Positions 28,106 to 39,842 are shown, counted from the first letter of the stretch. The stretch is 64,000 bases of DNA from Bactericera cockerelli (GCA_024516035.1 CM044964.1:12505663-12569662), one strand, 5' to 3'. Numbers and translations: made by a program. Notes: a model not told the origin generated them from the sequence alone.

Positions 28106-29440
28106 AACACACAAGATGTAGGCACAACCTGGCACATACACAATTACACATACACAGATAATAGAAAGTAATGTAAAATCCATGCTATCTGAACTAGGTG
28201 ATGTAAAATTTACATAGCAGTCACTTCCCTCGTCTCATGCTCAGAATATTCTCTTACTGACATTGACCAGCTGTCACCCGGTACAAGGTCAACCCACTTT
28301 TTTTTTCAGTGGTAAAAATGAAAGAAATTGATGTTAGTTAAAGAATTTGTTTCTTTTTCTTCCATTTACGGACCTGATCTCTTTTTATCTATTTTTTGCG
28401 ATTATGTATAATATTGCTTTCCTCTTTTCCCTTTTTTTTTTGTTTGTAAAAAACCAATATATTTCTATTTATAAATTTTATAAACACCCACCACCAGCTT
28501 TCAACTGACAGGGTTGTTTAGAAATACATTTTTTGCCATAATTATATTTGTGAATGTAGAATGTATCGATTTTTTTTTGTTGATAATATCTATTATGATT
28601 ATGGGAATTAATTGTTATTACTATTTTTACTTTCTATTAACACCTGAAAGCTATTAGAAAGTATTGTTTTCGGTCTAGTTTTTTTGCAATTGAAGGGATT
28701 ATATTTCTGGTTTTTGAAAGACTGAAACACATCTTTTAAAGACTGAAAACCCCCAGGACCGCCACATGCGTGTCAGTCTGTGAGAAGGGTGGGAGATTTC
28801 CAACCACTAAAAAACTACCTTCCTAGCAGACCGCACTGGGAAGTTGGAACGGAAAAATGTCATTACTTGAAGTGCGGTGTGCAGGACCGAACACCTGCAG
28901 ATTTCGTTGTAGGACTCTTCCTCTCTTCTTTCACTACGATTTTGAAAATATCAAAAAAGAAGCAAATGTTGATCAGTTTACTGAAAGAAAAATGGTACCA
29001 AGTAATTCACATGAGAGGTTATCATTTCCAGCCTAACCTAGACTTGATGTTAGTTTAGTATGGGCCAGTTGGTGTGATTCCCATCAGATGGAGGGTTAAC
29101 CCTTATCTTGGCGAAGAATTTCAAGAATTTCAATTTTTAATTTATTATTGGATGGTTGGGATGGAAGGATGATTATTGGAAAGGTTGGATGGAAGAAGCT
29201 CCATCTGTCCACTTAATAAAGCGTTTTAAATTGAAATAATTTTAATGTTCTATGGGAAGAAAAAATGCTTTAGGATTATATTTTTGGCCCAATTAGAGTA
29301 AAAAAAACTGATGGTATCCAAATATAAAACATTGCCAAGATAAGGGTTTAAACCTCACTTTGATACTGCTCATTATGTTAATCCTAAAATAAAGCGATAG
29401 GACATGGAAATAACTTGGATATTGTATTTTAGAAGTAACT
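28106..29440. other. AT-rich region without a supported gene
   Basis: Contains a 92-residue frame (28780-29058) with no recognisable motif, not called. No terminal repeats found. Confidence 0.4.
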
Positions 29441-29445
29441 TGTCT

Positions 29446-29665
29446 GTCCCGGTAGCTCAGTGGTAAAGGCGGCACTCTGTGAATCCAGAGATTCCAGAGG
29501 TCGTGGGTTCGAAACCGAGCCGGGACCCGAGACATGACAAGTTATCCTCCCATTTGGGATTTTACCACTTAATAAGTCTTGGGCTTACTGTTGCAATAAT
29601 GGAACTTGATAGTCCTAATCGGGCAGCATAATTAAGGCGATATTATTATTATTATTACTATTGAT
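29446..29665 (+). mobile_element. tRNA-headed SINE (family Q) with an intact tRNA-like head
   Basis: The head (29446-29526) starts GTCCCGGTAGCTCAGTGGTA and closes with CCGGGAC, so a 7-bp acceptor-like stem is preserved, with B box GTGGGTTCGAAACC. The body CATGACAAGTTATCCTCCCA, GTCTTGGGCTTACTGTTGCA and TAATCGGGCAGCATAA leads to an (ATT)n tail. An extra duplication inside the head (CAGAGATTCCAGAGG) argues against a working tRNA. Confidence 0.85.
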
Positions 29666-29789
29666 TCTCTCACCATTTCATCAAAATATATACTTCAATT
29701 ATCAACATTTCCTTTAATAAATTTTCCTAATCCTCACTTTGGATAACATTGCTCTCTCTGTCCCTTTAATCATCATCATCTCTGACGGT

Positions 29790-29975
29790 ATTACAATACC
29801 TTAGGGTTGGGTGGAAGAGAATGTGATAGACAATAACCCCGCCCTTTAGTTAAGACATCTGTATTTATTGTATATTGTATTTTCTGTTTTTCTTGTTTAT
29901 ATTACTCTCCATTAATCTACCATTTGTTGTCATGATTTGTTTGGATTTATCTTTCTAATACAGTATTCAATAATA
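29790..29975 (+). mobile_element. LINE 3' tail
   Basis: AGGGTTGGGTGGAAGAGAAT, GACAATAACCCCGCCCTTTA and TTAAGACATC lead to an AT-rich end with (AAT)n. It is the plus-strand counterpart of 42495-42715. A second, different tail (GGCCTTGCCTGCCAATGCCA and an AATA-rich end) follows at 29985-30040. No coding part is present. Confidence 0.6.
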
Positions 29976-30097
29976 ATAATACCTTTGGCTGTATGGAATG
30001 GCCTTGCCTGCCAATGCCAAAAAAATAAAAATAATAATACTTCTGATCTCATTTTCCCCGATTCTCAGTTCTCTTCATATAAAATTCAAAGATACCC

Positions 30098-30361
30098 CCT
30101 GAGGGCCATTTTGTCTCACAACGTTTCTCAAAATTTTGTCTCTAAATTTTGAATGCAAAGGGTTGCGAAGTGATGTTTCTGTCAGTAGGTTTTGATAACT
30201 CCATTTCGCCAGCACCACCACTTTTGAAATTTGATGTTTTTTTTTACGGTATTTTATGCTAATTTTGTGGTTTGATCTCGTTTGATTCTAAAGGAAGAGC
30301 GGAGCATGAGACGTTGCCAAATGTTTCGCAAAGTTTCGAAACAAAATGTTGCCCTCAGTGG
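30098..30361. mobile_element. Candidate MITE
   Basis: CCCTGAGGGCCATTTTGT at the left and, reversed, CCACTGAGGGCAACATTTTG at the right form imperfect inverted ends. AACGTTTCTCAAAATTTTG at left and a GTTTCGAAACTTTG-like block at right continue the match. Flanks share GAT(A/C)CC. Family not assigned. Confidence 0.5.
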
Positions 30362-30649
30362 GATCCCGGCAAGTCTAGAAGTTTGTGGTGCTGGCTTGCT
30401 TGGGTTACATGGTCTCAGGAAAATATGTATGATACATGACAGTTGACAGTCATGTAGACATGTAGACGATCTCTCGTAGAGTAGTCTACATTTACCAGTA
30501 CAGCCAATCCAGCTTACTCTATTATATATGTAGGGATAAATATCTAGTCTATTCTAGAGTGAATGCCATGCGTTTAGCCGGAGAATAATCAACGGTAGGC
30601 AAGTAGCTATAGGTGCCTAATACAATAGTGCCTCATTAGACCTGTTTAA

Positions 30650-31015
30650 GATGTGCCTGAGAGAGAGAAGAAAGTATAGAGAGATGAGAAAGAGAGAGAG
30701 AGAGAGAAATAGAGAGAGAGAGAGAGAAATAGAAGAGAGAGTGGGGAAAAAGAAGAGAAAGAGAGACAGAGAAGTAGATGGAAGTGACAGAGAAAGAAAA
30801 AGAGAGAGAAATAGAAAAAAGAGTGAGAAAGAGAATTGAAGAGAAGGAGATAGAAGGATGGAGAAGAGGGGAGAGAAGAGTACAGAGAAGTGAAATAGAA
30901 GAGAGTAGAAGAGAGAAGAGACAAGGAAATAGGAGGGATCGAGAAAAAGAGAGAGAAGAGAAGAGATAGAGAAAGAGAAAAAGATAGAGAGAGTGAGAAG
31001 AGAAAGATAGAGAAC
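30650..31015 (+). repeat. GA-rich microsatellite block
   Basis: Interrupted (GA)n/(GAAA)n on the plus strand. Frames on both strands are compositional. Confidence 0.85.
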
Positions 31016-31309
31016 GAATTGAATTGAATGAATTGAATGATAATACTTATTGGTTAAAGATTTTACAATAAAAGGATCTCTAAGATAGAAAGAATAGGAA
31101 GATAAGTAGAGAGAGGATGGAGCGAGCATTGTTGAATGAGAGACACATGATAAAAGAAAGACAGAACTATTAGAGAAATAGTGCAGAGATTTAAGAAAAG
31201 ACAGCATTGAGAGAAAAAGGGAGATCGAAGCTGAAAACGAGAGAGAAAAATATATAAAAGAGAGATTAGGAGTATTAGTGAGAAGGATGTTGTATCTATA
31301 CCTATAGAG

Positions 31310-31425
31310 AACCAGTGTCAGCTGGCATTACAATATTCACAACACCTGTTTCTCTCGTATCACCAAAGTTAAACAACATTGAGCATGGAAAATACAAAAA
31401 CTGGTGACAACAAGTGTACGAAGTT
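31310..31425 (+). mobile_element. Decayed 5S-rRNA-derived SINE head
   Basis: ACCAGTGTCAGCTGGCATTA, CACAACACCTGTTTC and ATCACCAAAGTTAAACAACA follow the order of a 5S rRNA start (compare 21297-21365), and a CTGGTGAC lies where GGGTGACC is expected. Strongly diverged. Confidence 0.6.
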
Positions 31426-31549
31426 CTTTAGTGAGCTGAGATCTTAAAATGTTAAAGAAGGAACTTCAACACTTTACTGTAAAACATCTAGTCACTTATC
31501 TTTCGACGTACCTCGAATTGTAATTTGAGAAAAATATTTAGTTACAGTT

Positions 31550-31725
31550 CTTTATGAGGGACACCTTCCGGTGTGCTTTTGTTGACCCAACACCTAAATG
31601 GGAAGTATTGTGTCACTTCTTGACCATCAGAGGGGAGGCATACTATAGGATGGGTAGGCTACAATACAGACCACAAGCGTCTGCAGGAGCTGATTAGTTG
31701 ATTACTATTACTTCCCCTGTCCTTG
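31550..31725 (+). mobile_element. 5'-truncated SINE body (same family as 41785-42085)
   Basis: Shares TGGGAAGTATTGTGTCAC, GGCATACTA(T/C)(A/G)GGATGGG and ACAGACCACAAGCGTCT with the minus-strand copy at 41785-42085, which retains a tRNA-like head. The head is absent here. Confidence 0.7.
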
Positions 31726-32755
31726 TGTTATGGTGATCACGTAGGCAATGAACCCCTTGGTCACCCAGAAGTAACTGTAGTGGTTTCTATTGTTTTACAA
31801 TAAATTACTCCCTCGAGATAAGTCGCCTCCAACAGAACTGTAGACAAGCTGATTACAAAAACAACAATCTATTCATCTCTCAGAATATATTTGAAATTGG
31901 TTCGCCTTTTAAAACAATATTATGTTACACTCTGTATGTACATAGGATACATACTTACATACTTTTAGATCGTGACCATGTTTTAAACGAGTACATTACT
32001 GCATGAGAGTACTACGTATAAACGAAAACATTACTTACGAAAACATTGTATGCTAGTGGCTGTCTTTACAGACATAGTGCTCTGTTTAGACTGGCCATTT
32101 CGGTAATCTGACCTTGTAGGCACTTGTAAAAGTTTATTTATTTATAATTATTAATAAGCTTAATCAAACACCTCGGCCGAGGTGTGAAGAACGCCTATAC
32201 AAAGAAAGAGACAGCCCGGCAGAGTGTAAGGTACAAGCTTACTAATAATGTAACTATGTATTTTATTCCTGCAATTTTATTATCCTTACAAAATTTAACG
32301 TATCTTCAATAGTTAGGAATTTGGTATCATATTTAAAGGCAACCTTTTAGGGTGTTATAGGTGAAAGAGGAAAATTGAGAATGTCATTGGCATTCTCTTC
32401 CAAAACACCGTCCTTGATCAAGTTTTGTTTTATAAATATCAATTTCATGTATGTAATATATTCTATGTCAATAAAACTTGATCTAATATGTTTAATAATA
32501 GTGAAAAAAAAATAAAATCAACTAGTTACAAAAACAAAAGACCTCAGGTATCAAGAAGTGCCAAACGCACACATTCCTATCCCCCCTAATTCTCAACAGA
32601 GCTCAGACTCTTATATCAAAAGCAAAGAAAATTCTTTTCTTTGTACCATCAGTAAAAAAAAATTCCATTGTAATTTGTTCAACCAAAAACTTTTACCCTC
32701 CTTTGGTTTTAAGATTTTTCAAAAGCAAAAGTTTTCCACGAGATTTTCTTTTTTA
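31726..32755. other. AT-rich region without a supported gene
   Basis: At 32171-32213 it holds the palindrome CACCTCGGCCGAGGTG followed by TGAAGAACGCCTATACAAAG; the same string occurs inverted at about 34480-34525. Otherwise nothing recognised. Confidence 0.5.
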
Positions 32756-34010
32756 ACTTCCAAGCTTTTCATTCTCAACATATTGCTCTTCTTCCGCCGG
32801 CTATGTTTCCTCCTCATTTTACTTATCTGTTTCTCTCTCTCTCTTTCTTCTCTCGATGTCCTCTATTTCTTCTTTCTTGTCTTCTTTACCTTCTGCTGTT
32901 TGTTCTGTAGACCTGCTCAAGTGCTCATGTAGTCATATTTATCCGTCTGTTTTTTTTCTTCTCTCTCTCTGTCCAGCTCTTTTCTCTCCATTTCTCTCCT
33001 GTTTCTGCATTTTCCTAGATTCACATATTTATGTAGTTAAGTACATTCATAATATTTATGTTCTCGTTTTGTATTTTCTCTTCTTCGTATTTTGGATTTA
33101 TTATACCTACTTTCCAGATTTCTGAAAGTAGTTTTCGGGGAAAAATATTTTTTCTACCTAGTAGAAGTTAGAAAAGTCAGATTTAAAAAAAAAAAAAAAA
33201 AAAACTTTTTCGGAGAATGACTCATAGTTTGTCCAGTCTTTATTCACTAAATATTCTGTACAGTGTCGCAGAAGGTTTGGATTTTCATTAACTGTCAAGA
33301 GTGGCTTTAAACTGCATTTCTAAGATAACGTAAAAATGGCTTAGGATGGGTGGTCTGTATACAAAAAAAAATATGAAAAATAAAAACAAATGATTTATTA
33401 TTATTATTATTATTACTTTGGTAAGGTTGCATTACACTATTTTCCTCTATTTCTTCTGCCATGGAACTCATCTAAAATACTTCTATTTACACCTCACGTC
33501 TATCCGAAACTCTGTATATTTTTTTATCTCTTTCTGTCACTTTAGCTTTCCACTACTATACCGTTTTATCCGTATTTATCTCTCTCCTCCACTCTCCTCG
33601 CTTTCTTCAATATTCTAACATATCCTTTTCTATTTTTCTCCATGTCTTATTCAGATATGTCTATCTTTCCTGATCTCTTTTCTTGTAAAAAATGCAGGCA
33701 AGGAATGTTATGTTTCTTATTCATAACAGACCTTTATCCGCATGTTTCCCCATCCTTCTCTTTCTCGTTATCTCCTTCAATATCTCTCTCTCTCTTTCTC
33801 AAAATTCATTTTCTATTTCAGTTTTCCTCATGCAGTTCTTACTTTTCAGTAAGAATTTCAGAAAGATACATTTTATCTGAAGTTATCTGTTAGGAATTTT
33901 TCCTATTGTTGTATCTGTGTTCACTGTAGTTCTCTTACGCTACGCGTATCTTTCAGGACATCTCTTGTGTTCATCTTAAAAATATCTACAGAATTTGAAT
34001 CTTGTTATTG
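32756..34010 (+). repeat. Pyrimidine-rich low-complexity stretch
   Basis: T/C-rich with (CT)n patches, a 22-nt A run near 33187 and a (TTA)n near 33393-33416. Phe/Ser/Leu frames are compositional. Confidence 0.6.
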
Positions 34011-34380
34011 TTGTTGTAGTAACCAGGGGGAATGATGGTCTCCAGCCAACTTTATTTCAAAGTTGGCTCGTCCTGAACCACATATGTCTTTCCCGGTAGC
34101 TCAGTGGTAAAGGCGGGTTCGAAACTCAGCCGGGACATGACAAGTCATCCTCCCATTACCACATAATAATGAGTCTTGAGCTTACTGCTGGAATAATGGG
34201 GTTGAATAGTTCTAATTGGGCAGTATAAATAAGGCGATATTATTATTATTATATTTCTATGTGCGATCAACCATCGTGAGGACTTGGACTTTTTCTTTAT
34301 AAGCCATTAAACCCTTAGAAGACTGAAAGCTAGCCTGGCTTGTAAGAGTTTGCTAGTCTTTTTCTCTGTTTATAGTCCTC
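34010..34380 (+). repeat. Unclassified interspersed repeat (copy 2, split by a SINE)
   Basis: Counterpart of 26061-26350. Continuity breaks at CCACATATGTC (about 34088) and resumes at TCTATGTGCGATCAACCAT (about 34256), exactly around the SINE. Confidence 0.7.
34090..34254 (+). mobile_element. tRNA-headed SINE (family Q) with a deletion in the head
   Basis: CCCGGTAGCTCAGTGGTAAA joins directly to GCGGGTTCGAAACTCAGCCG, so about 35 nt of the tRNA-like middle are missing. The body and (ATT)n tail match 29446-29665. Boundaries are supported by the empty paralogous site at 26061-26350. Confidence 0.85.
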
Positions 34381-34612
34381 TTGCGAGACACTCCTCTTCT
34401 CTTCTTCTTTTTCATTGTCATCACTTTAGTCTTTCATTTCTCCTGTTTGTTGCATACATATCTGTTTTATGTAAGTCTCTTTCTTTGTATAGATAGGGCG
34501 TTCTTCACACCTCGGCCGAGGTGTTTGATTTTCTGCATTTCGTTCTTTTTTCCTTCCAATTTGCAGATAACTTACTTTGATTCCCATCCTGGACTTTAGT
34601 GATTTTTTTGTT

Positions 34613-34837
34613 ACGTCTCCAACATCGAGAGGTTGTTTTACCCTTCATTCACTCGCTGGACTCACCCAAACGAGCTACCCACACTAATCTCAGCCAGCCT
34701 CGGTTGGGCCCAGAATAGCTAGAATCACAAGGGTTCTAATTTGAACTGTCATCCAAGTCCTAGCCCCGCTGAACTTTGCATAACTATAGTTACTAAACAA
34801 GAAATGGTGTATTCAATGTGCCATCGTATCTGGCTAA
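34613..34837 (-). mobile_element. 5S-rRNA-derived SINE, diverged
   Basis: The minus strand starts TTAGCCAGATACGATGGCAC and ATTGAATACACCATTTC, includes CTAGGACTTGGATGACAG, then CCCAACCGAGGCTGGCTGAG and GAAGGGTAAAACAACC. It has the same order as 21295-21568, with about 25% change by eye. Confidence 0.75.
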
Positions 34838-35865
34838 GTTTGTGATTACATTCCAAAGTATCGTGTTAGTTTTACGTTATATCACATAATTTTTTTGTGA
34901 ACGCCTATCTTTTGGGTGTCAAAAGAAGTCTGAATAAAATTTCAAAATAATAAGCTCTTGGATTAAATATTAAGATGAACAACCCTTTCAATAACTATTT
35001 GACAGGTGCTACTTTTAATAAAAGCATTTTCATTATTCTGATTAGGATTTTTTTGTTCTTCACATTTTTGCTTTTATCATTCTAATGTTTTTTTCCTCGT
35101 ACTTTGGTCTCACCATCTTGACAGTTTTCACTTCACCATCATCTACTTTTTATCCATCATCATCTTCATCGCCATCTTGTTCCGTGTTCCTTGTTGTTTC
35201 TGCCTCTAATGAAAAATCAATGCCTTCAATTAAAAATTTCTACTCCTTACAAGAGATGCTGAGAAATATGGAAATTTCTCGTCATTCAGGCTACAGAGAA
35301 AATGGATTACGCTTTCTTTTAAATCATCTTTCATTAACATTCTCTTTTCCTGTTTTATTTTTCTCCATTTTCATTATACTTCTATTGTTTTTTAACCATT
35401 GCTGCTAAAGGATTTCCTCTATCTTTGACTCTCCCTCAAGATTGTGCAATATCCTTCTGTCTTCCATCATTTCATTTTCTCTCTGACACACATTTTAAGC
35501 CTCGTATAATAATTCCGTGTTCGTAAGATAGGCACAGATACCTATATGACGGTGGTGAGAGAATTATATAGACACCCAGATCCAGGCTCTTTCAAGCCTC
35601 GTGATGTTGGCTATTTCCACCCAAACCTAGGCTGAATGATAACCTCATTTGATTATAACGAAAAAGATATCCATCTTTTTGGTTAAAGGAAGTACTAATT
35701 TTTTTTAATAAACAAATTATATAAAATTGAGAATTTTTCATCAAAAAGGGTTAATCCTATTTAACATTCTAAAATGAACAAATTAACGTAGAGTTTAAGT
35801 TGATGTTGAACGCTAGTGAAAGACCTCACGCAGCTTTAACTCCCCTCTTCTTCAACCTACTCCTC
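34838..35865. other. AT-rich region without a supported gene
   Basis: The 107-residue frame at 35085-35408 is Ser/Phe-rich and has no known motif. Not called. Confidence 0.4.
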
Positions 35866-36490
35866 TTCTTATGAAAAACTTGTAAAGTTTTCCATTATTT
35901 TCACCTCCCCTTATTTCTTTTTCTTACATCTCCTTGCGTCTTCCATCTTCTTTCATTCTCCTTTATATTCTCCTCCTGCTTTATCCTTCTCCATCTTTTT
36001 TCTTCCTTCTACACTTAGTTTCTTCTTTTCTTATGAAGTCTTGAGTTCTTCTTCTCTTTTTTCCTTTTTTCAAACCATTTCTCTAACAACTCCTTCTTCT
36101 ATATCTACCATCCTATTCTTCCCAATCCTCTATTATTCTTTATATCCTTTTTCCATTTACTTCTCTTCTTTTCGATTCTCTCTGTATTATCTGTATTCTC
36201 TTCTTATTAATTTCCTTCTTCTCTCTATTTTGAAACTATTTTTCTTCCTTTTACATCTTAGCGTACCATGGTCCTATACTTTCTTGCTCTCTTTTATCCT
36301 CCTGATCCTTTTCTTACTCCATTTACTCCTCTTATCGAAACTCTCCTTACTATTCTTCTCTTTCTTTCAATTTCCTTTTTCTTCTTCTCCCTGTTTCTCC
36401 TCCTCTTTGTTCATTCTATTATTCCCTTCCCCTCCTGCATACATTTCGTTTCTTTAATTTCCTTTTCCTCCTCGTCCTCCTCCAAACAGT
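35866..36490 (+). repeat. Polypyrimidine block
   Basis: T/C-rich on the plus strand with TTCTTC and CTCCTT words. Frames are compositional. Confidence 0.75.
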
Positions 36491-36849
36491 ATAGAAAGCT
36501 CTGTCACACCGAATTAGTTCCACGTCTAGGGTTCGTTACAAATTACAAGTTTCGTCTCTGTGTGAGACCTTTCCAAACTTTGCAAATCCTTTTCAAAAAT
36601 TTCTCAATTTTTATTTTTTCCCCCAAAATGAATAGACAAAGTTTGCCTTGATGCAAAGAGAAGCGTTTTCTACACACTTTCAAAACATTGTTTTTTTATC
36701 GTTGTTGTTGTGAGACTAAAAGTTATTTTACGGAAAGTAAACATCCCGCTTAGGAACAATCAGTAAATTTACTCACGTTAAACAAAAAAGTCAGGAGTAG
36801 ATAAATTTTGGCTGCAGTAAGCATTATATCCTTTAAAACTCAACCATTG

Positions 36850-37120
36850 AACCGGTCAGATGATACTAAATTCAATGAGTAAACCATTGACATCACCTAA
36901 GTTTCAATAAGTGCACTAGTCACATCCTCTGAAAATTGAAAACTTCGCCTTTCAAATCATCATTAAATCAGTAAACAAATCACATCACCTAAGTTTCAAT
37001 TAGAGCACCAGTCAAATCCTCTAAAAATTGAAAATTTCGCCTTTCAAATCATCTTAAATTCAATCAGTAAACAAATCACATCAACTAAGTTTCAATAAGT
37101 GCACTAGTGCATCCTCTAAA
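36850..37120 (+). repeat. Tandem repeat, ~2.5 units of ~116 bp
   Basis: TCACCTAAGTTTCAAT(A/T)AG, CACATCCTCT(G/A)AAA and TCGCCTTTCAAATCATC recur in the same order. A relative of the unit occurs at about 41650-41765. Weak resemblance only to known element types. Confidence 0.65.
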
Positions 37121-37249
37121 ACTCATCCATAGTATTGTAAAATTGAACTTTCCCAGGCCTATTGAAAAAAGTATTTTATTGCATATAAAAACTATTTTTG
37201 TTGTTGTAATTTTCTACTTTCTGCAATTGAAAATAGTATGACTGTTTAA

Positions 37250-37380
37250 CCGACGCGCGACGTCAGTAGCTCCGATAAGGCAGCGGACTCGTAACCGGAG
37301 GTCGCTGGTTCAAGTCCCAAGTTCAGCAAAGATTTAGTAAAGCTAGTTTGAGTAGTTGTGACATCAGCTTTTAATTTGAT
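37250..37380 (+). mobile_element. tRNA-derived SINE (family P)
   Basis: GTCAGTAGCTCCGATAAGGC (with a 4-nt loss in the A-box region), GGACTCGTAACCGGAGGTCG, GGTTCAAGTCCCAAGTTCAG, GTTTGAGTAGTTGTGACATC. Confidence 0.8.
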
Positions 37381-37424
37381 CAAATAATAATCTTTTTGAA
37401 AACAGTATAAATCCTTGGGCTATA

Positions 37425-38602
37425 CAGGGTGATTTAGAAAAGTACCGTCAAACGTTAACCACATATTTTATGGGCTAGTTAAGGAGGGGTCAACTCTATA
37501 AAAAAAGTGCGCAAATGCCTCCTAACGGAGGTACACGCCCCTTAAGGTGTTTTTAAACAATCGAAATTTTCATTTTACGGCTTACCTATTTGGGATATCG
37601 CGATATGGTAAAAAAATCACTCTCAATACTAGATGAAACCTTTGTTTTGGCATACAATTTAACAGCATTCCAATTTCAGGGGCGGTCTGAGGAGGAGGGT
37701 CAGATGGAAGAAAAAACGTTCTAACTTTTTAGTCGTTGCTTGTAATTGAATTTGGTTTTCGCCATTTTAAAACCTATGTCATTTTCTACAAAAATGGTCT
37801 GAATAATTTTTCCCTCAAATTAACACAAAAGCTTGAAAATTGAAATTGAATATTTTAAAACCCCATTAAGTTTTGAAACCTATGCAACTAGCATACAATT
37901 TTAGAACAATTTTATGCCAATTCATTATTTAACAATGGATGTAAGTGGAGTAAATTGAAAACTTGACTTTTGATTTGTCATCAGCGTGTGCAGAGTGTAT
38001 TGAAATTTTGTTTTTGTTTAGTTTTGTTAAAATGGTGTATCATTTTTCTAACTTAGAGTTTACAGACATACATTTTTGTTATGGTCTTTCCAATGGAAAT
38101 GCCCGTTATGCCCAACGGCTTTACCAGGAGAAATATCCAAACAGGCATCTTCTGTAAATCTTATTTCGGCTTAAGCCCTTCAATTTCGATTTTCAAGCGT
38201 TTGTGTTGGTTTGAGAAAAAAATTATTCTGGACATTTTTGTAGAAAATGACAGACGTTTTAATAGGGTGAAAACCAAATTCAATTACAAGCAACGAATAA
38301 AAAGTTAGAACCTTTTTTCTACCATCTGACCCTCCTGAGACCGCCCCTGACATTGGAATGGTGTTAAATTTTGTGCCAAGAGAAAGGTGCTATCTAGTAT
38401 TGAGAGTGATTTTTTTACCACATTGCAATATCCCAAATAGGTAAGCCGTAAAATGAAAATTTCGATTGTTTAAAAACACCTTAAGGGGCGTGTACCTCCG
38501 TTAGGAGGCATTTGCGCACTTTCTTTTATAGAGTTGACCCCTCCTTAACTAGCCCATAGAATATGTGGTTAACGTTTGACGATACTTTTCTGAATCACCC
38601 TG
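37425..38602. mobile_element. Foldback element with ~390-bp inverted arms and a transposase remnant
   Basis: Ends CAGGGTGATTTAGAAAAGTA and (reverse complement of right) CAGGGTGATTCAGAAAAGTA, both flanked by TATA. The arms remain complementary through AGGAGGGGTCAACTCTATA, TACACGCCCCTTAAGGTG and AATTGAATTTGGTTTTC to about 37810 and 38225. A unique centre of about 400 bp holds the coding remnant at 37963-38157. The TA target and end sequence suggest a Tc1/mariner-related origin. Confidence 0.85.
37963..38157 (+). pseudogene. DUF4817-like N-terminal transposase remnant
   Basis: From the internal Met (about 38032) the frame reads YHFSNLEFTDIHFCYGLSNG, NARYAQRLYQEKYPNRH. This matches the helix-turn-helix N-terminus of the DUF4817 type found on many insect mariner-like transposases. 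It stops soon after the PNR motif. A following stretch in another frame looks unrelated. No catalytic domain remains. Confidence 0.75.
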
Positions 38603-38639
38603 TATACTGTCCCAGGCGTCATGTTCTGCCTACGAGTAG

Positions 38640-38985
38640 AAGAGAACTTCAACTCAGTGATTTTAAAAAAGATCATACTTCACAATGGTTAGAATTAAGA
38701 ATAGTAGCAAGTTCAATATTCCCACAAGTACATATGTTTCCAGAATTATCTAGTTTACCTGAATTGAAGAAATGATTTTCATACTGTTAAAAAAGAATGG
38801 TTTCATGCTGGCCAAATAATAAAAATAGTTATTTTAACTAGCCACTTAAAAAAATTAATTTTCATTTCAAAAGGTTTTTTTAAACAAAAACCCAACAAAC
38901 ATCACAACACATCAAAATTCAGAGTATACCCAAAAACTAAATTAATAAGTTACACTGATTGCCAAAATTTTCCTTGCTGTATGGA
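38640..38985. other. AT-rich spacer, nothing recognised
   Basis: No supportable gene. Confidence 0.45.
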
Positions 38986-38989
38986 CACA

Positions 38990-39842
38990 AGTGTTCCAAA
39001 TTCCTCTTGCTTATGTTCAAAATTCTCCTTGCTGATGCTCAAAATTTCACGTGCTTCTGTTCAAAATTCTCCTTGCTGATGTTCAAAATTCTACTTGCTG
39101 ATGCTCAAAATTCTACTTGCTGATATTCAAAATTTCACGTGCTTCTGTTCAAAATTCTCCTTGCTGATGTTCAAAATTCTACTTGCTGATGCTCAAAATT
39201 CTACTTGCTGATATTCAAAATTTCACGTGCTTCTGTTCAAAATTCTACTTGCTGATGTTCAAAATTCCACGTGCTGACGTTCAAAATTCTCCTTGCTTAT
39301 TTTCAAAATTCCACTTGCTGATGTTCAAAATTTCACTTGCTGACGTTCAATATTCCATTTGCTGAAGTTCCAAATTCCATGTGCTGAAGTTCAAAATTCC
39401 ATGTGCTGAAGTTCCAAATTCCATTTGCTGATGTTCAAAATTCCATGTGCTAAAGTTCAAAATTCCATGCTGATGTTCAAAATTCCATGTGCTGAAGTTC
39501 AAAATTCCATGTGCTGATGATCAAAATTCCATGTGCTGTTGTTCAAAATTTCACTTGCTGAAGTTCAAAATTTCACTTGCTTATGTTCAAAATTCCACTT
39601 GCTGATGTTCAAAATTTCACTTGCTGACGTTCAAAATTCCATTTGCTGAAGTTCCAAATTCCATGTGCTGATGTTCAAAATTTCACTTGCTGATGTTCAA
39701 AATTCTCCTTGCTGATGTTTAAAAGTCCATGTGCTAAAGTTCAAAATTCCATGCTGATGTTCAAAATTCCATGTACTGAAGTTCAAAATTCCATGTGCTG
39801 ATGTTCAAAATTCCATGGGCTGATGTTCAAAATTCTTTGTGA
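38990..39842 (+). repeat. 22-bp tandem array, ~39 copies
   Basis: Unit (G/T)TTCAAAATTC(C/T)A(C/T)(T/G)TGCTGA. At the left (39060-39240) four variant units repeat together as an 88-bp higher-order unit; further right the variants are mixed. Chance Phe/Leu frames occur. Confidence 0.9.

Noticed and set aside
29446..29526. Functional tRNA gene
   Set aside because: An extra duplication breaks the cloverleaf, and a SINE body follows directly; the same body occurs behind other copies.
30617..31207. 196-residue minus-strand frame
   Set aside because: Lies over a GA microsatellite; Ser/Leu/Phe composition only.
35085..35408. 107-residue plus-strand frame
   Set aside because: Ser/Phe/Leu-rich, no motif, no splice or promoter context.
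39001..39840. Further hammerhead cores (GCTGATG words) in the 22-bp array
   Set aside because: Only the short GCTGATG word matches; no GAAA, helix II or cleavage site at the right spacing.
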